Under the pieces are notes generated by a model. The model was given only the letters and a program-made list of their open reading frames with translations. It was not told where the DNA came from and searched no databases. This document shows, one piece after another, positions 43,303 through 55,130 of a stretch of 64,000 nt of DNA (its first letter is position 1; every line of letters starts with the position of its first letter). The DNA comes from Lactarius indigo (Eukaryota > Basidiomycota > Agaricomycetes > Russulales > Russulaceae). Position numbers and translations under genes: made by a program. The stretch lies in the NCBI GenBank assembly GCA_025766275.1, contig JAFKAC010000008.1, forward strand, positions 186,001-250,000, in the 5' to 3' direction.

Positions 43303-46300
43303 TCAAATCTCTGTCCCGCGGCTCGACAGCAGCTCCGACTCGAGCGTGCCCGATGAGAACCGAATGTTATCTGAAGGGAGACCCGCATTCTCCGCGTCAA
43401 GGTGCAGCGTCCCACCAGCCCGTGCGCTCTTTTCAAGCAGGTCGTCCCACTTGTCCTCTTTCTCTTGCGACGTCCATGCCTGTCGCCGCGTGCCTCCGAG
43501 TTCACGAAACGTCATGCGAGTAACAGAGCCCGCTCTTGCACTAGAACCAGCAACAGCGTGGGCCGATATCGTAGAAGTTGACGTTGAACCCGGACGCTCA
43601 GTGGAGCTGCTACTATGCGAGTCGCGGCTCTGCACAGACGGTCCTGGGGACAGCAAAGGGAGGACACGTTCGTCCCGACCCACCGCGTTGCGCAAGTCAC
43701 TGCGCGCAGGGCGCGGCGGAGGCACACTCGTCTCTTCGGAACGCGGCGTGGTCGGCAGTGCTGGCGCATTTTGTGGTTGGTGGCGCGCGAGGGAAGGACG
43801 GCGCACGATGAAGTTGTTAACGACAGCCGAGACGGAGAATGTCGGTATATCCGGAGAGCTGCGCTTCCTCGTCCTTACACTCGAGGCCTGCGGCGATTCG
43901 TCATTAGAGGGACGTAGCGGCGGCGATGATGAAATGCTCTTCGCCCGCGAACGAGTACGTGGGACCGGACTCGGTGCGAGAGCCGACACTGGAGGAAGCG
44001 GTGGTGAACCGCAAAATATCGAGGAGAACGAGGAACGCGACGAGTGTGAGCGGAAGAAGTGTGTGGACGTGGGTTCGGAAGATTGTGGTGACGACGACGA
44101 AATACTAGGGAGCCTTGGTTGGGAAATTGTTCCAGCATCCTGCGGCGTGGGGACCCGTGTAAGGGTAGCACATGTCATGCACGAACGGTCATCAGCGATA
44201 GGCCACATAGCGCTAGTTGACAGAGGTGTATTCATAGAGTGACCGACAGTAGGCCCTTCATGACCACCGTCCCCAGGCTCAGCGCCTCCAGACTCGCTTG
44301 TACGGTTTGGGGTGACTGGCATCTTTACCTCGAGTGTCGCGCGTGAAGGTACTAAGTCTGGCGGGATGGCCGGCACTGGTGGCACCGGTGCACTCGTCGT
44401 ATGAAAGCGCTCGCGCAATCCGCCAACACTGATACGCTTGACGAGTTTCCAGAGTCGCCCACTTGCGCCAGTGTCGTCCTCCTGCGGTTTTTGCTTCCCT
44501 TTGCTGTGAGAGGGCGAGGAGCCCACCATGTCTGGCATCGACTCGCTGGGCACAGGGCGGTGACCATGCCCGTCCGAAGATTCACCACTGGGAATGGCCG
44601 CACTACGATGATCTAAGGACAGTCTAAGCGAGTCGAGTTTGCCCTTGACCTTGGGATAGCTCGCCGACCGTAGACGCTCGTGTCGACTTGAGGGATCTCC
44701 ACTCGGAGGAAGTTCACCATCGCCCACGTCTCCATAGGCTGACTGTGTGCTGCCGTCTCTGGTGACGGAGGGTCTGCCACGTCGAAAGTGTGCCGACACC
44801 TTTCCTTGTAAGCGACCTGATTGGCTGGCCCACACTTGCACCCGCAGAGGCCGAATGGGATCCAGAACCTGGAACATCAACCGCGTCGTAAGGTTTGTCT
44901 TCGACACTGCCCAAAATGACAATAGGGTCAGGAGAACTTTCCAATACCGTACTATACGGCATTCCCTTTCCAACAGTCGAAGCCGCGCTCGCCGCGGACG
45001 TTGGGGGATCAGGTGCACCAAGTCGTGACCCGATTGCTGGGACAATAGTTGTCAGATTCTCAGCACGGGCAGCTGCAGCGAGAGCCTCGCGGCGGAGGTC
45101 CTGCTCTTTGTAGGCTTGTGCGATAGCGCCGGCAGGGGTAAGCTTGCTCGAAGATCTGCGAAGAGGTGCGGAGACTGGGACAGCGGCTCGGCTTGCGATC
45201 ACAAACTGCAATGTAGTGGAGAACTCACTACGCGACGAAGCGGCGGAGGAAGAGCGGATTGCGGGTTGTAACGCAGACGACGCTGTCGTCTTGCCTAGAA
45301 GCGTACCCGACACGCTGGCGCGGGTCTGCTTAGAGGCCGACCTTTTTCTAAGAAGGTTTCGTTGCCGTGGCTGTACTACTGGTGGTGGCGAGGTCAAAAG
45401 TGGCTCCGTTGACTCTGTCGGAGGAGTACTGCTAGGTTGACTACTGGGTTGACTACTGGGTTGAAACTGGACCTGCATCCTGGTGGCTTTACTTGGCCAC
45501 GCCTCTTTAGAGCTTGGCTGAGCACGAGGGGGGGCGTTGGACTCCGAGTCAGACGTGATGGAAAGAGTCGAGTTGACGCTTGGTGCGGCAGGCTTGCTGA
45601 GAAGGACGCTTGACATCAAGGACGTGAGGGGTGGAGGAGGCTCGGTGAACGCTCGCCATCGGAGAAATAACCAGCTGTGGGAAGGTTGGGGGAGCTCGGA
45701 GAGTGATGTTGTGCTATTGGAGGTGAGAGGTGCACGTTGTGAGGTGAAGGCGCGGAAAGGTTAGAACGGCGAGGCGAACGAGATCCGCGCGAATTAACGC
45801 CCGAGTCGGAGAGAGAGCCAGAGTCGAGATCCCTTCTAGGATGCGTAGGTAATGCAGAGCGTGAAGACGACGTAGTCGAGGTGCTGTCGTTGCTGACTAG
45901 GTTCATGCACGCTTGAAGGTACCCGGAGCGAACGAGAATCATCGCGGTGACCCGAGCTAACGTGTTTTTGCGGCACAGAACCTCGTGGTAATTTTGGCGA
46001 CAGCCTTGAGTCTTTAGTTGCCAAGCAGAGTCAATGGATCAATTGAGAGTGAAGAACGCATAAATTGGTTCGCATACCGTAATTTGACCCATTTAATTTG
46101 GAAGAAGTGCCCGGCACCGGGCTGGGGACGGGTGAAGGTATGGGGGACGGGGGGAGTGGAACTGAGACATCACCAGATGTCGTGGGCAGCAGACGAGAGT
46201 TAGTATGGGTGCGGGACGGTGTCGGAGACTTGGTTGCTCTGGACGGTTGACGAGAGCGACTGCGTACGCTCGTAAGTGAAGACGAACGCTTGAGGCGGTG

Positions 46301-46339
46301 CTCATAAACTTCCTGTTCGGGGGATGTAAAAAAGGCCAT
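43303..46339 (-). CDS. Large Ser/Pro-rich disordered protein, unidentified
   Basis: A long minus-strand coding region beginning MAFFTSPEQEVYEHRLKRSS. It passes through at least two introns (near 46100-45940 and 45620) to a very long Ser/Pro/Thr/Arg-rich body (QPSSQPSSQPSSTP, SSPPLRPSNDESPQ). The last ~70 residues look structured (RRQAWTSQEKEDKWDDLLEKSARAGGTLH) and end at 43303. The body changes frame between about 44900 and 44770, where a GTGTCG donor-like site exists, but no junction keeps both frames. No catalytic domain was seen. The C-terminal helix may be the conserved part. The opposite strand is also open for 298 codons here (43346-44242), a codon-bias shadow. Divergent from the anoctamin gene. 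Confidence 0.55.
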
Positions 46340-47069
46340 GCGAGAATTAAGTTTTCTGCTCCTTAGTGTGAGCAACGGTCAGGTAGGGGAGGTAATGGAG
46401 ACCAACGAACGGTAAGAGACGATGTATTCGTGTTTGGTCGGGACAAGCGTCAACTACGTGAGTAATGATTAAACCTGGAGAAGACATCGATGAGGGTGGG
46501 TGAGTTGGAGATAAGCTGGATGGTTGCAGGACGTACATATATCTACAGAACCGTAACTCGGGAGAATGGGGGAGATACGGTGGGCGAGATCGAGGAGCGA
46601 AGGCCGTGGGATAGATTAGAAGGGGGGAGAGGAAGAAATAGTTAAGAAAGAGCGTGGGGTAAACGGCGCAAGACAGGAAAGAATTGTCGCGCGTAGTAAT
46701 TTGTCAAGAAAAGCTAGATGGGGCAAACTAGGGAGAGGATATGCGAGGTCGGTTCCGGACTGTCCGAGAAGAGAAAAGGAAGCACACAGTGCGTTCTAAG
46801 GAGTGAAATGTGTCGAATGAACGGAACAAAATGAAGGAGGGTGGAGAGCTGGAGAAGGGGGGTGAATATAGATATGAGCCGACCGGAGAAATGCCGGGTC
46901 GTCGAACTCGAGCAGACCACGGACGCTTCCCGGCCACTCGGACATTTAAGGTTTCGATGGCAACAGCGCCGATCCACGACCGATTCGACTCCACCGGCGT
47001 CATCGTCACAGGCACAAACACGCACAACACAACGCCGACACGCTGCATGCACACGACTCTGCTCACACA
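46340..47069. promoter_or_regulatory. Divergent upstream region, Ser-rich gene / anoctamin
   Basis: 730 bp with only short frames on both strands. It contains GGGGGA/AGGGGGG-type purine-rich stretches (46560-46650). No motif could be assigned. Confidence 0.35.
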
Positions 47070-49421
47070 ATGCGTGACATCGACCTCGTCGTCGTCTTCA
47101 GAGCAAGTTCTATTCACCTGACAAAGCAACAGGCAAGAATCGATGCACAGCACGCAGAAGATCAATATTCTCGTCTCCTCCAAGCCCTTCGTAACGCCGG
47201 TCTCCATGCCGTAGGCAGGCGAGGTGAGCGTCAAGGTCAACTCATTCTCCTCGTCTCCTGCCCAGACAATCAACTACAACAACTCATACAACGCGAACGG
47301 TAACGCCCTTCGTTCTCTTCATAATTGAATCCTCCTTCCTCATCTCTCTGTCTTAGCTACTCCGACTTTCTTCATGGTCCTTTCAACTCCGGTACCTGCT
47401 TCTCCCGCCGCCCCTCGTGCTTCCGAACGACTCCGCCTCGTGTACTCTTATGTCACTGCCACTCCCTCAGACTGGTGGTCTGGGAATTCATCCAGAAAAT
47501 GCCTCTTGGTCGCGCATAGAGTCCATCATGACCCTTCATGACCCCGAGTTCAACGATCGTTGGATTCGTTCCCTTACCACGAGTATAACTACCATCGGTC
47601 ATGGCCGGCTGGATGAAATTCGTACTCAGGTACGTTCCTCCACCCGAATACCTGTAGTCTTTCTCATTCAATTTCTTCCGCTGTCTCAAGTTTGGCGAGG
47701 CTGTTGCTCTCTACTTTGCTTTCCTCTCGTCCTACACTCGCGCGCTCCTCTTTATCTCCGTCGCTGGCCTTGCGAACTTTTACTTCGGCCGCGCCTACTC
47801 GATTCTCTATTCTTCTCTTCTTTTCATCTGGTCCCTCGTCTTCGTCGAATACTGGCGTATTCGCGAGCGCATATATTCCGCTGCTTGGGGGTGTTTGGGC
47901 TCAGTTCGTGTCGAACATCATCGCCCTCGTTACGCCGATGGCCATCCTTGGTGGAAACGCGAACTCAAGGTTCTCGTAAGCGTTCCCTATCATTGCTCTG
48001 TTCGCGAGCGTTCTCGCCGTCCTCCTTACGGCCATCTTCGTATTCGAAGCTTTCGTAACTACTCTTTATACTGGTCCTGGCCACCGGTACATCGTAAGTT
48101 AGTCACGCCGAGGATCTGTTTCCGGGTCTCACCTTGTGGCACTTTTCTCCAGTCGTTTGCCCCAACAGTTATATTCGCAATCGCCGTACCCCGCTTCCTC
48201 GCGATTTATCGGGCTCGCGCCGAAAGGCTAACGCAATGGGAAAACCACAAGCACCAGTCTGCCTTTGATGCCTCCCTCACGATGAAGACTTTTGCCCTCT
48301 CATCGATCGTCGCTTACCTTGGCTTGGCGCTCTCTGCCTTTGTTTATGTTCCCTTTGGCGAGACATGCCATAAGTTCACGTACAACGCCTTCTGTCTCTT
48401 AATCCTGAGGTCCATGTTTTCTGCGGCCACCTCGAACGATGGGGACGGAAAGAGTTATCACATCGTTTTTCGTATCGGACCAGAGCGCAGCGTGGGCAAA
48501 GCTCAATCCCTCGCGCCTTCAGGGCCAGATGTTCGCATACACAGTTACGAACCAGGCGGTCAATTTTTTCCTCGAAGTCGGCCTACCTTTCCTCACGCGC
48601 GCCTTCGCTCTAGTGCGCTCAGGCAAGTACCGGTCGTCGCTGTTTGGTATGGGCATGGGTGCCCTCAAGAAGAAACGCGTTCGGGTTTGAGGACGACAAG
48701 AACGGAGCCGCACGCGATGAGCGGGAATTTCTCGAGCGCGTGCGCAGGGAGGTATCCCTTCCCGAGTACGACCTCTTTGACGACTACAACGAGATGGTTA
48801 CCCAATTTGGCTATGTCACACTTTGGTCGACCATCTGGCCGCTCGCTCCGGGTCCGTCTATCTCCACCTCTCAGAAAAAAACGTTTCTGCTGACATTCCG
48901 TTCCCCCAGTGATGGCCCTGCTCAACAACGTCGTCGAGTTCCGCTCAGATGCATTCAAGCTGGTCACGCACTTCCGCCGTCCGCTCCCAAAGCGCACCGA
49001 CACCATCGGGCCCTGGCTCGACTGCCTCTCCCTCCTCTCCTGGCTTTCCGCCCTGACCAACTCGGCCCTCGTCTTCCTCTTCCACCGCGAGGCGTCCCCG
49101 ACCGAGTCCAGCATGGCCCCGCGCGCCTTGTTCATCGCGCTTGCCGCGAGCCACGGGTACATCGTCCTGCGCGCGGTGGTGCGGCATTTGCTCGAGCGCG
49201 TGATGTGGGTTGGGAGCGCCGAGAAGGCGCACATGGACACCGCGGCGCGCGAAGTGAAGGAGCGGTACCTGCAAAGCGTCACACCTGGTCTCAGCCCGCT
49301 GGACCCTGCTGCTGCTGCTACTTCTGAAGCCCAGGGACAGATATCCGCGCCCCCGCCCAGCGAGTTTTGGGAATTCGACGAAGGGCTAGACGAGATCCGC
49401 AAGGGTATCAAAGACTCGTGA
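47070..49421 (+). CDS. Anoctamin/TMEM16 family membrane protein (IST2-like), with frame breaks
   Basis: TMEM16 proteins are multi-pass ion channels or lipid scramblases; fungal members tether or scramble at ER and plasma membrane. The start MRDIDLVVVFRASS begins the N-terminal alpha/beta domain. GGLGIHPENASWSRIESIMTLHD is followed by FGEAVALYFAFLSSYTRALLF and several membrane segments, QMFAYTVTNQAVNFFLEVGLPF, LPEYDLFDDYNEMVTQFGYVT (the conserved anoctamin stretch) and a last segment with RTDTIGPWLDCLSLLSWLSALTNSALVFLF. The C-terminus ends with a cytosolic tail at 49421. One extra base appears at three places: near 47473, near 47978 and near 48684. Each is a +1 break between conserved segments that no intron explains. 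The gene may be inactive here or the consensus may contain indel errors. Confidence 0.78.
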
Positions 49422-50084
49422 TGGTGCATTACACGAGTAAGTTAGGCTGGGGGGGGGGGGGGGTTATATGGGGATGAATTATTGAATGTATTCATCAAAT
49501 GATGTCCCTTTTTTTTTTAGTCGACTGTATGGCTCTATGGCGCTCAACGTCCCTGTGTAACCACTTCTCTTATATCGCGTGTTCTGATTATTCGGATATC
49601 CGTGTAGATATATCTCTGTAATGGTTGACAAACAATGAGTAATGTGTTGTAACTGCATCTCTTTTCTGTCTTGCAAGACCTCATGAGCGCCATTAAAAAG
49701 ACGACAACACATTCTCCATAATTACTTGAGTACAAATGGGAGGAAACGAGAAGGAATGCGAGTGTAGCAAGTACGTCAGTATCTATTCGTACGTTATTTG
49801 TTAGACCTTCATCAATATCATAGACAAGGACATCTCCAAGGAATCTTGCCACATGCATTCATTCTCCATGCACAATGCACATACACACACGACAACCCAA
49901 GCCCAACCGACAACTCGGGTATATTGACATCGAAGGCCCGCTTCCCGCTCGGCGACGGTCTTCCATCACGCGCCCACACTCGGCTCGCCCACGCGCATCT
50001 GCGCAAACTGCCCTGGCAGCTGTCTGCCACGGCGCGTTACCGCCGGCACCAGGGGCCGCACCAGCGCTCGCTGGGCTCACATTC
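49422..50084. other. Convergent intergenic region with a G15 run
   Basis: Holds a run of 15 G at 49449-49463, a T9-10 run near 49510, and otherwise short frames only. Lies between the 3' ends of the anoctamin and HSE1 genes. Confidence 0.5.
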
Positions 50085-52800
50085 TCACCAAGCTCCGGTC
50101 ACGTTCGACCCATATGGATTCGGCAGCGAGTTCTGGCGCTGATGAAGTTGTGTGCGCGCTTCTGGCGACGACGGCTGTTGCTGTTGTTGCTGTTCTTCCA
50201 CCTGCCGATGAGGTTGGGCGTGCACCGAGGTTGGCGACGAGCGTGCGTCCGTGATGCCAGGCACAGAGATAAAGTATACCGAGCCGGTTGGGTCGGTCCC
50301 GCCCTGGGCGTAGTATTGTGCCCATGCCTGCACGTTCTCATCTGGGTATGTTGCATTTGAGTCAAAGACAAATGGCGGGCCTGTCATGGTCTGTGGCTGC
50401 GTTTGCGCCTGTGCATGGGGATGTACTTGGGTCTCCGCAGGCTGCGTCTGTGGTTGGGACTGCGTTTGAGGTTGGGGCTGAGGTTGCTGCTGCTGCGGTA
50501 CCACACTCTGTGTTTGAGGTTGAGGTTGTACTTGGATAGATAACTGAGACTGAGTATGGTGTAGTTGTGGTTGGGATTGAGCATGAAGGTGAGGCTGGAC
50601 TTGGACTTGGGGCTGTTGCTGACCCTGAAGTTGTCCCGCAGATTGAGTCTGAGTAGGTCCCGGTCGAGAGAGAGGTTCTGTCTGCTGAGGCGGCTGTTGC
50701 TGATAGTACGCCTTCTGGCCGTCCGGTGCTGGATATGGTTGCACGTATGCCGTCTGGGGCTGGGGTTGCGGGGCTTGTTGCACTGGCTGCGACTGAGCCT
50801 GTACTTGATGTTGGGGCTGTGGTTGGGGCTGCGGCTGCGGCTGTGGAGCTCCATATGAAGAATTATGTCCCAGGCTGACACGCGGGTCTGGAATGGGGCC
50901 ACTCTGCTGAGGCTGTGGGTACCCAGCAGCAGGCGCTGGGAATGCGTTATAGCTGGGTTGGTCGTATATGCTTTGGTTCCACCCATACGCCTGTGGTTGG
51001 TCGGTAGGCCGAACGAAGCCGAGTGGTTGCTGTCCCTGTGCGCGCGATTCGTTCCGTGGGACTGTGGACTGAGGTTGTGCATAGACTGGACGCTGCTGTT
51101 CATAGTCTTCGAAATCGTTGTTATTGTCAGTGGACGGGGAGATAATGACAGAAAACTGAAACGCATACATTCACTATGACGAGCGAGACTCTCTTCCATC
51201 ATGCGATCAAATATTGTGCGCGCTTTGACAAAGCTCTCATTCATAGAGACCAAGTCCGCTGTAGAGCAGGAAAGGACGTCACCAACTCTGCAATTACAAA
51301 AACACTGGACATACCACGCTTCTGGCTGTACTTATCGATCAATTTGACAATCTTCGGACGGAGGGTCATGCAAGAGCGGTAGAGCTCTTGAATTTCCTCG
51401 TTATCTGCAAGGTTATCTTTCGCGGGATCCAAGGTACGCAACATCGTCAATAGCCGATCAACGTTGGCTGCCTGTGAAAAAACAGTTAGCCTCCTGCTGC
51501 GCTTCCGCCGCCAACTCAGTTGCTGTAGGTTCCGGAAGAGGCTCCTGCATGCTAGCGGGTGAGCACCAGAAAACACGAAGGAGGGCGCGAGCATACGACA
51601 TAGTTGACCGGGAAGATTCCGGTACGGCCCCTCAGTTGCCCCCGCCACCAATCCTTGTATTCACGATTCACGACCTTGATTATATCCCCCTTCTCGAAGG
51701 CTAACTCGTTGGACTCGGTAGGTTCGAATGAATGCAGCGCGCGCACGCGCGTCACACCATACACTTCAATAGAAGGAGTAGCCGACGTTGGCTGTGAGTG
51801 TGAGGGAAGTGATGGAGGAGATGATTCCACGGCAGAAGGCGCGGCCTGGCTGTGAGCTTCGGTAGATGGTATGTACCCACTAGAGTACGGTGGCTGATGT
51901 CCTTGGGTCGTCGAAGAGGATGAAACAAGGGTCGCAGCAGGTTGATGGGTTGCACCAGTTTGTGATCCCGACCCACCTGCACCGCTTGATGACGCAAGCG
52001 AGTATTCACCCCAATTCTTACGGCCACCCTTATCCTGCATAGAAAGCTCGAGCACACGTTGCAACTCTTCCTCCTCGCGCTTGCGTACTTCATCATCGTC
52101 GGGGGGTGGGGGTTCGTCAACATTTTCGTGTTTGTAATCTGCCAAAGGTATAGTGAGCGTGATATGAGCGCGAGAATGCATTGCCATACTCTTCGCCTTG
52201 AGACTCTCATAGCATTCCTCCATTATACCAAGAGTTGGGTCACTCTCGAAATCCTCGGTCCACATTGCAATGAGCATCAAAGTTCGACGTCTGACCTTGT
52301 CATGAGTAGTCTATGCGACGGGATGATGTGTCAAAAGTGCGATAGAGGACAAAGTGACTGGAGTTGCGTACGCGATCGGTGATTAATCTCTCCAGTGCCT
52401 GAGTGAACGCCCTCGACGCGATTTCCTGGTGAAGCTCCTTGCCACAGTTCTTCGAAAGCGACTCTGCGAGTACGAGGGAGTAGAGTTGGACATTTGGGTT
52501 ACGGTGAGCAAGGCGCTTGAGAATAGCTGCAATGACGTTTCGTGCGCTAGCAAGGGGTTTGATTATATGCAGACCATGGAATGAGTGAGGCAAGAAACTC
52601 ACCCTTGTTCACCCTCATCCTGGACTTTATCGCACAAATTTAGAATGAGTTCCCAGTTCTCGCTTGTTAGAGTCTCATCTGTCGCTTTCACTGTTCGTTG
52701 AGGGTGGATGAGCGGAGAGTCGGAGGGAAGGAGCATGTTTAATATCGATCGACGTACCAACGATGTCGTCGTAAGGATTTGCTTGAGCACCTTTGAACAT
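50085..52800 (-). CDS. HSE1: ESCRT-0 subunit HSE1 (STAM-like)
   Basis: Partner of VPS27 in sorting ubiquitinated cargo at endosomes. The start MFKGAQANPYDDIV, a short intron, then the VHS domain (KATDETLTSENWELILNLCDKV, RNVIAAILKRLAHRNPNVQLYSL, SKNCGKELHQEIASRAF). Then come a ubiquitin-interacting motif (REEEELQRVLELSMQDK), an SH3 domain (RVRALHSFEPTESNELAFEKGDIIKVV..WWRGQLRGRTGIFPVNYV), and a GAT-like core (NVDRLLTMLRTLDPAKDNL, ELYRSCMTLRPKIVKLIDKY). The C-terminal ~350 residues are an extreme Gln/Pro-rich low-complexity tail of PQ and QPQ repeats ending SNVTGAW. Domain order and start are the family pattern. The Q-rich tail is longer and more repetitive than I expect for yeast HSE1. Confidence 0.93.
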
Positions 52801-54679
52801 GGAAGATATTTGGCCTATAAATAATGAAGGAAGAGCTCAAGATGGCTGCTGCGGAGAGGAATTCAGAGAGGAGGTAGTAACTGTCGGACTCACTCGGCGC
52901 TCGGCTATCGGACTGCGTCACAACGTGACTTTGCTTTCGTACAGTAACACATCCATCAAGCTCAAGGCTCAGCATGTGGGTGGACGCACCACGGTATTAC
53001 TGGGTCATAGCTCAAGCTCAGGTGTTTCACCGGGATTCTGACGCTCGTGAAACTGCACGTCCTGCCCCTGCGTCCCTACACTGTCCGCACCACGATAAAT
53101 CATAGCATCGCCTCTGGCAGCACGATGCGCGCAAGCGCACCTTGCACTTGGGACGCAATGCCGCGAGAAGGATATCGCATCACGTAACGGGACTACGGTG
53201 GGCTTGGGGTGAATACCGGTAACGTTGTCGCAGAGTTCCTGGGGTAGTTGCACGTGCGCATCTCAGGCTGTATCTGGGTCCAGTATGGCTCGATGTTGTG
53301 AATCTTATAGCCACAGACAGAACGACTTCCATATTGCAGCCGGCGATCGGTGCCACACGATCTCCATGCCTGCGGTTACAGTGTAGTGTACGCGTCAGGC
53401 TCAGCGGCGCAATCTCAGCACTACGCCTCTAGACGAGCCATACAAAATGCGCCTTCCGACTTAAATCTCCTTCTTAAACCCCTCGCGCTCTGCACCTGCC
53501 ACGAGGGCCCTCGTGCAATGAACCCTGATCCAAGATCATTCACAGCGATTCTAATGTACCCAAGCGCTTACTTACTCCAAGGACCCGCAGAGAGCAGAGA
53601 ATGTGTACGCGATGAAGAGGTACACTGACACACTCTGGAGGAAGCCGACGGAAAGGGTATGCGTGCGTGTGGGGTGAGAAGAGGGCCAAAATGCGCGATG
53701 CTCCCGAGCGAGAGCTGGGCTGCCCTTCCGGTGAGTGACCATCTGACGTGGTAGAGAACTTTGGCCGCGGCATCGTTCATCTGGGTTTGTGTTTGTATCG
53801 AACATATGTTACTGTAGCTGCCAGGCGGCAAGCGCAATAAACCTCGTGTGACGTACGCCCATCCGTTTATGAAGCTCAAGAAACGTTACCGTAGACAGTC
53901 GCAGGGTTGTTCCCCAGATAAATCACTTTAAATCCGATTCCCAGCCCCAGTGCCTACTGAACATGCAAATAGTCCCTCAAACAATCGAAGAACCCAAAGA
54001 GGTATCCGAAGCTGACAATATCGATTGCTCCCTAAATAACGTGTCAGCGCTGACCCAGACACTAGCACGCCAACACAAAGAGTATTGAATAAATGAAAGA
54101 CAGGTGTATGGAGAAAGGTCAGAGTCCACATGGTCGCACACTTATTCGATCGCGTCAATACTAGCACCACACGGGCAGCAAGGTACGAGCGTGCTCACCT
54201 CCAACGGAGTACTTCGCAGAATAACCCAGTATTTCCCTATAACCGCAGTGAGTGCCCCTGGACGGTCATGGGAGAAAGAACCACTAGATCGTCTCACATA
54301 ACTAAGTCTAAACAGCGCTGCAGGTAAATCGACTGTTGCCGCCGCGAGCGACCAGTTGGTTTTTGTAGGAGAGGATGGCCTTTGGAACAGTTCAAGGAAC
54401 ATTGAGTAGTCTGTAGCAAGTAAGTTTGACTTTGAGTGGATGCAGTGCAGCGGCAGGTCCGACCGTCCACGCCGAGGGATCATCACGGAAAATGAAAGCA
54501 GAAACGCTATGTGGCACTTCACAGCTAGACCCGCCACCTAATAACAACCCCTGGGAGGCCGAGTCCGAGAAGCCAACTTCGTCGGGGTATAGCGAGTGTG
54601 TAGAAGCCAGACACCGGCGAGTTAGGATTTCATGGAGAACAAGACGATAGTTTTTAACTCCTAGCTTCATTGTCGCAAA
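52801..54679. other. 1.9 kb without a recognisable gene
   Basis: Contains the HSE1 upstream region, then short frames on both strands (longest about 130 codons near 54142-54537 minus) without recognisable motifs or splice logic. Probably decayed sequence. Confidence 0.4.
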
Positions 54680-54689
54680 TTCTTTTTAG

Positions 54690-55128
54690 GTAGTCTCTTA
54701 TCTACTATAGTAAAACACCTCAGTCCTCGAAAAGGAAATATTGTTTGTCAGCTGCTGACCAATACTGTAGTGACTAAGCAAAAACCCGCTGTGTTTTCAG
54801 GGTGGCTGGCTTCCAACAAAAAAGGAAGGAGCCTTTGACTAAGCAAAAATGCGGTGGCTGGCTTTCAACAAAGGAAATGACTCAAGCCTTTAAGGTGAAA
54901 GTTGAAACAAGCTATAAAACAGGCAGATAAAACAGGCAGATAAAAAAACCCAAAAAATAAACACAAAAATTGGATTTCCATGCTTGCACTTGAAAGCTTG
55001 AACTTCCACACTCACACTTGGACTTGGTGATGTGCAAGGCTGGGCCAGGCTGGGCTCAAAAGTCTGGGCTTCAGCTGTGCTGATGACTATTGCAAAATCT
55101 AGGAAGGAAGGAGTCAAAGGACTGGCTC
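54690..55128. repeat. Repeat-derived flank with a tandem motif
   Basis: GACTAAGCAAAAAC.CGCTG..GGTGGCTGGCTTCCAACAAA near 54771 recurs as GACTAAGCAAAAATGCGG..GGCTGGCTTTCAACAAAGG near 54836. ACAGGCAGATAAA is doubled near 54921. AT-rich, no gene. Confidence 0.5.
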
Positions 55129-55130
55129 TA

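Noticed and set aside
43346..44242. Plus-strand frame of 298 codons
   Set aside because: It is the antisense shadow of the Ser/Pro-rich gene; its composition (Arg/Gly/Cys-rich, no motifs) and lack of splice logic argue against a gene.
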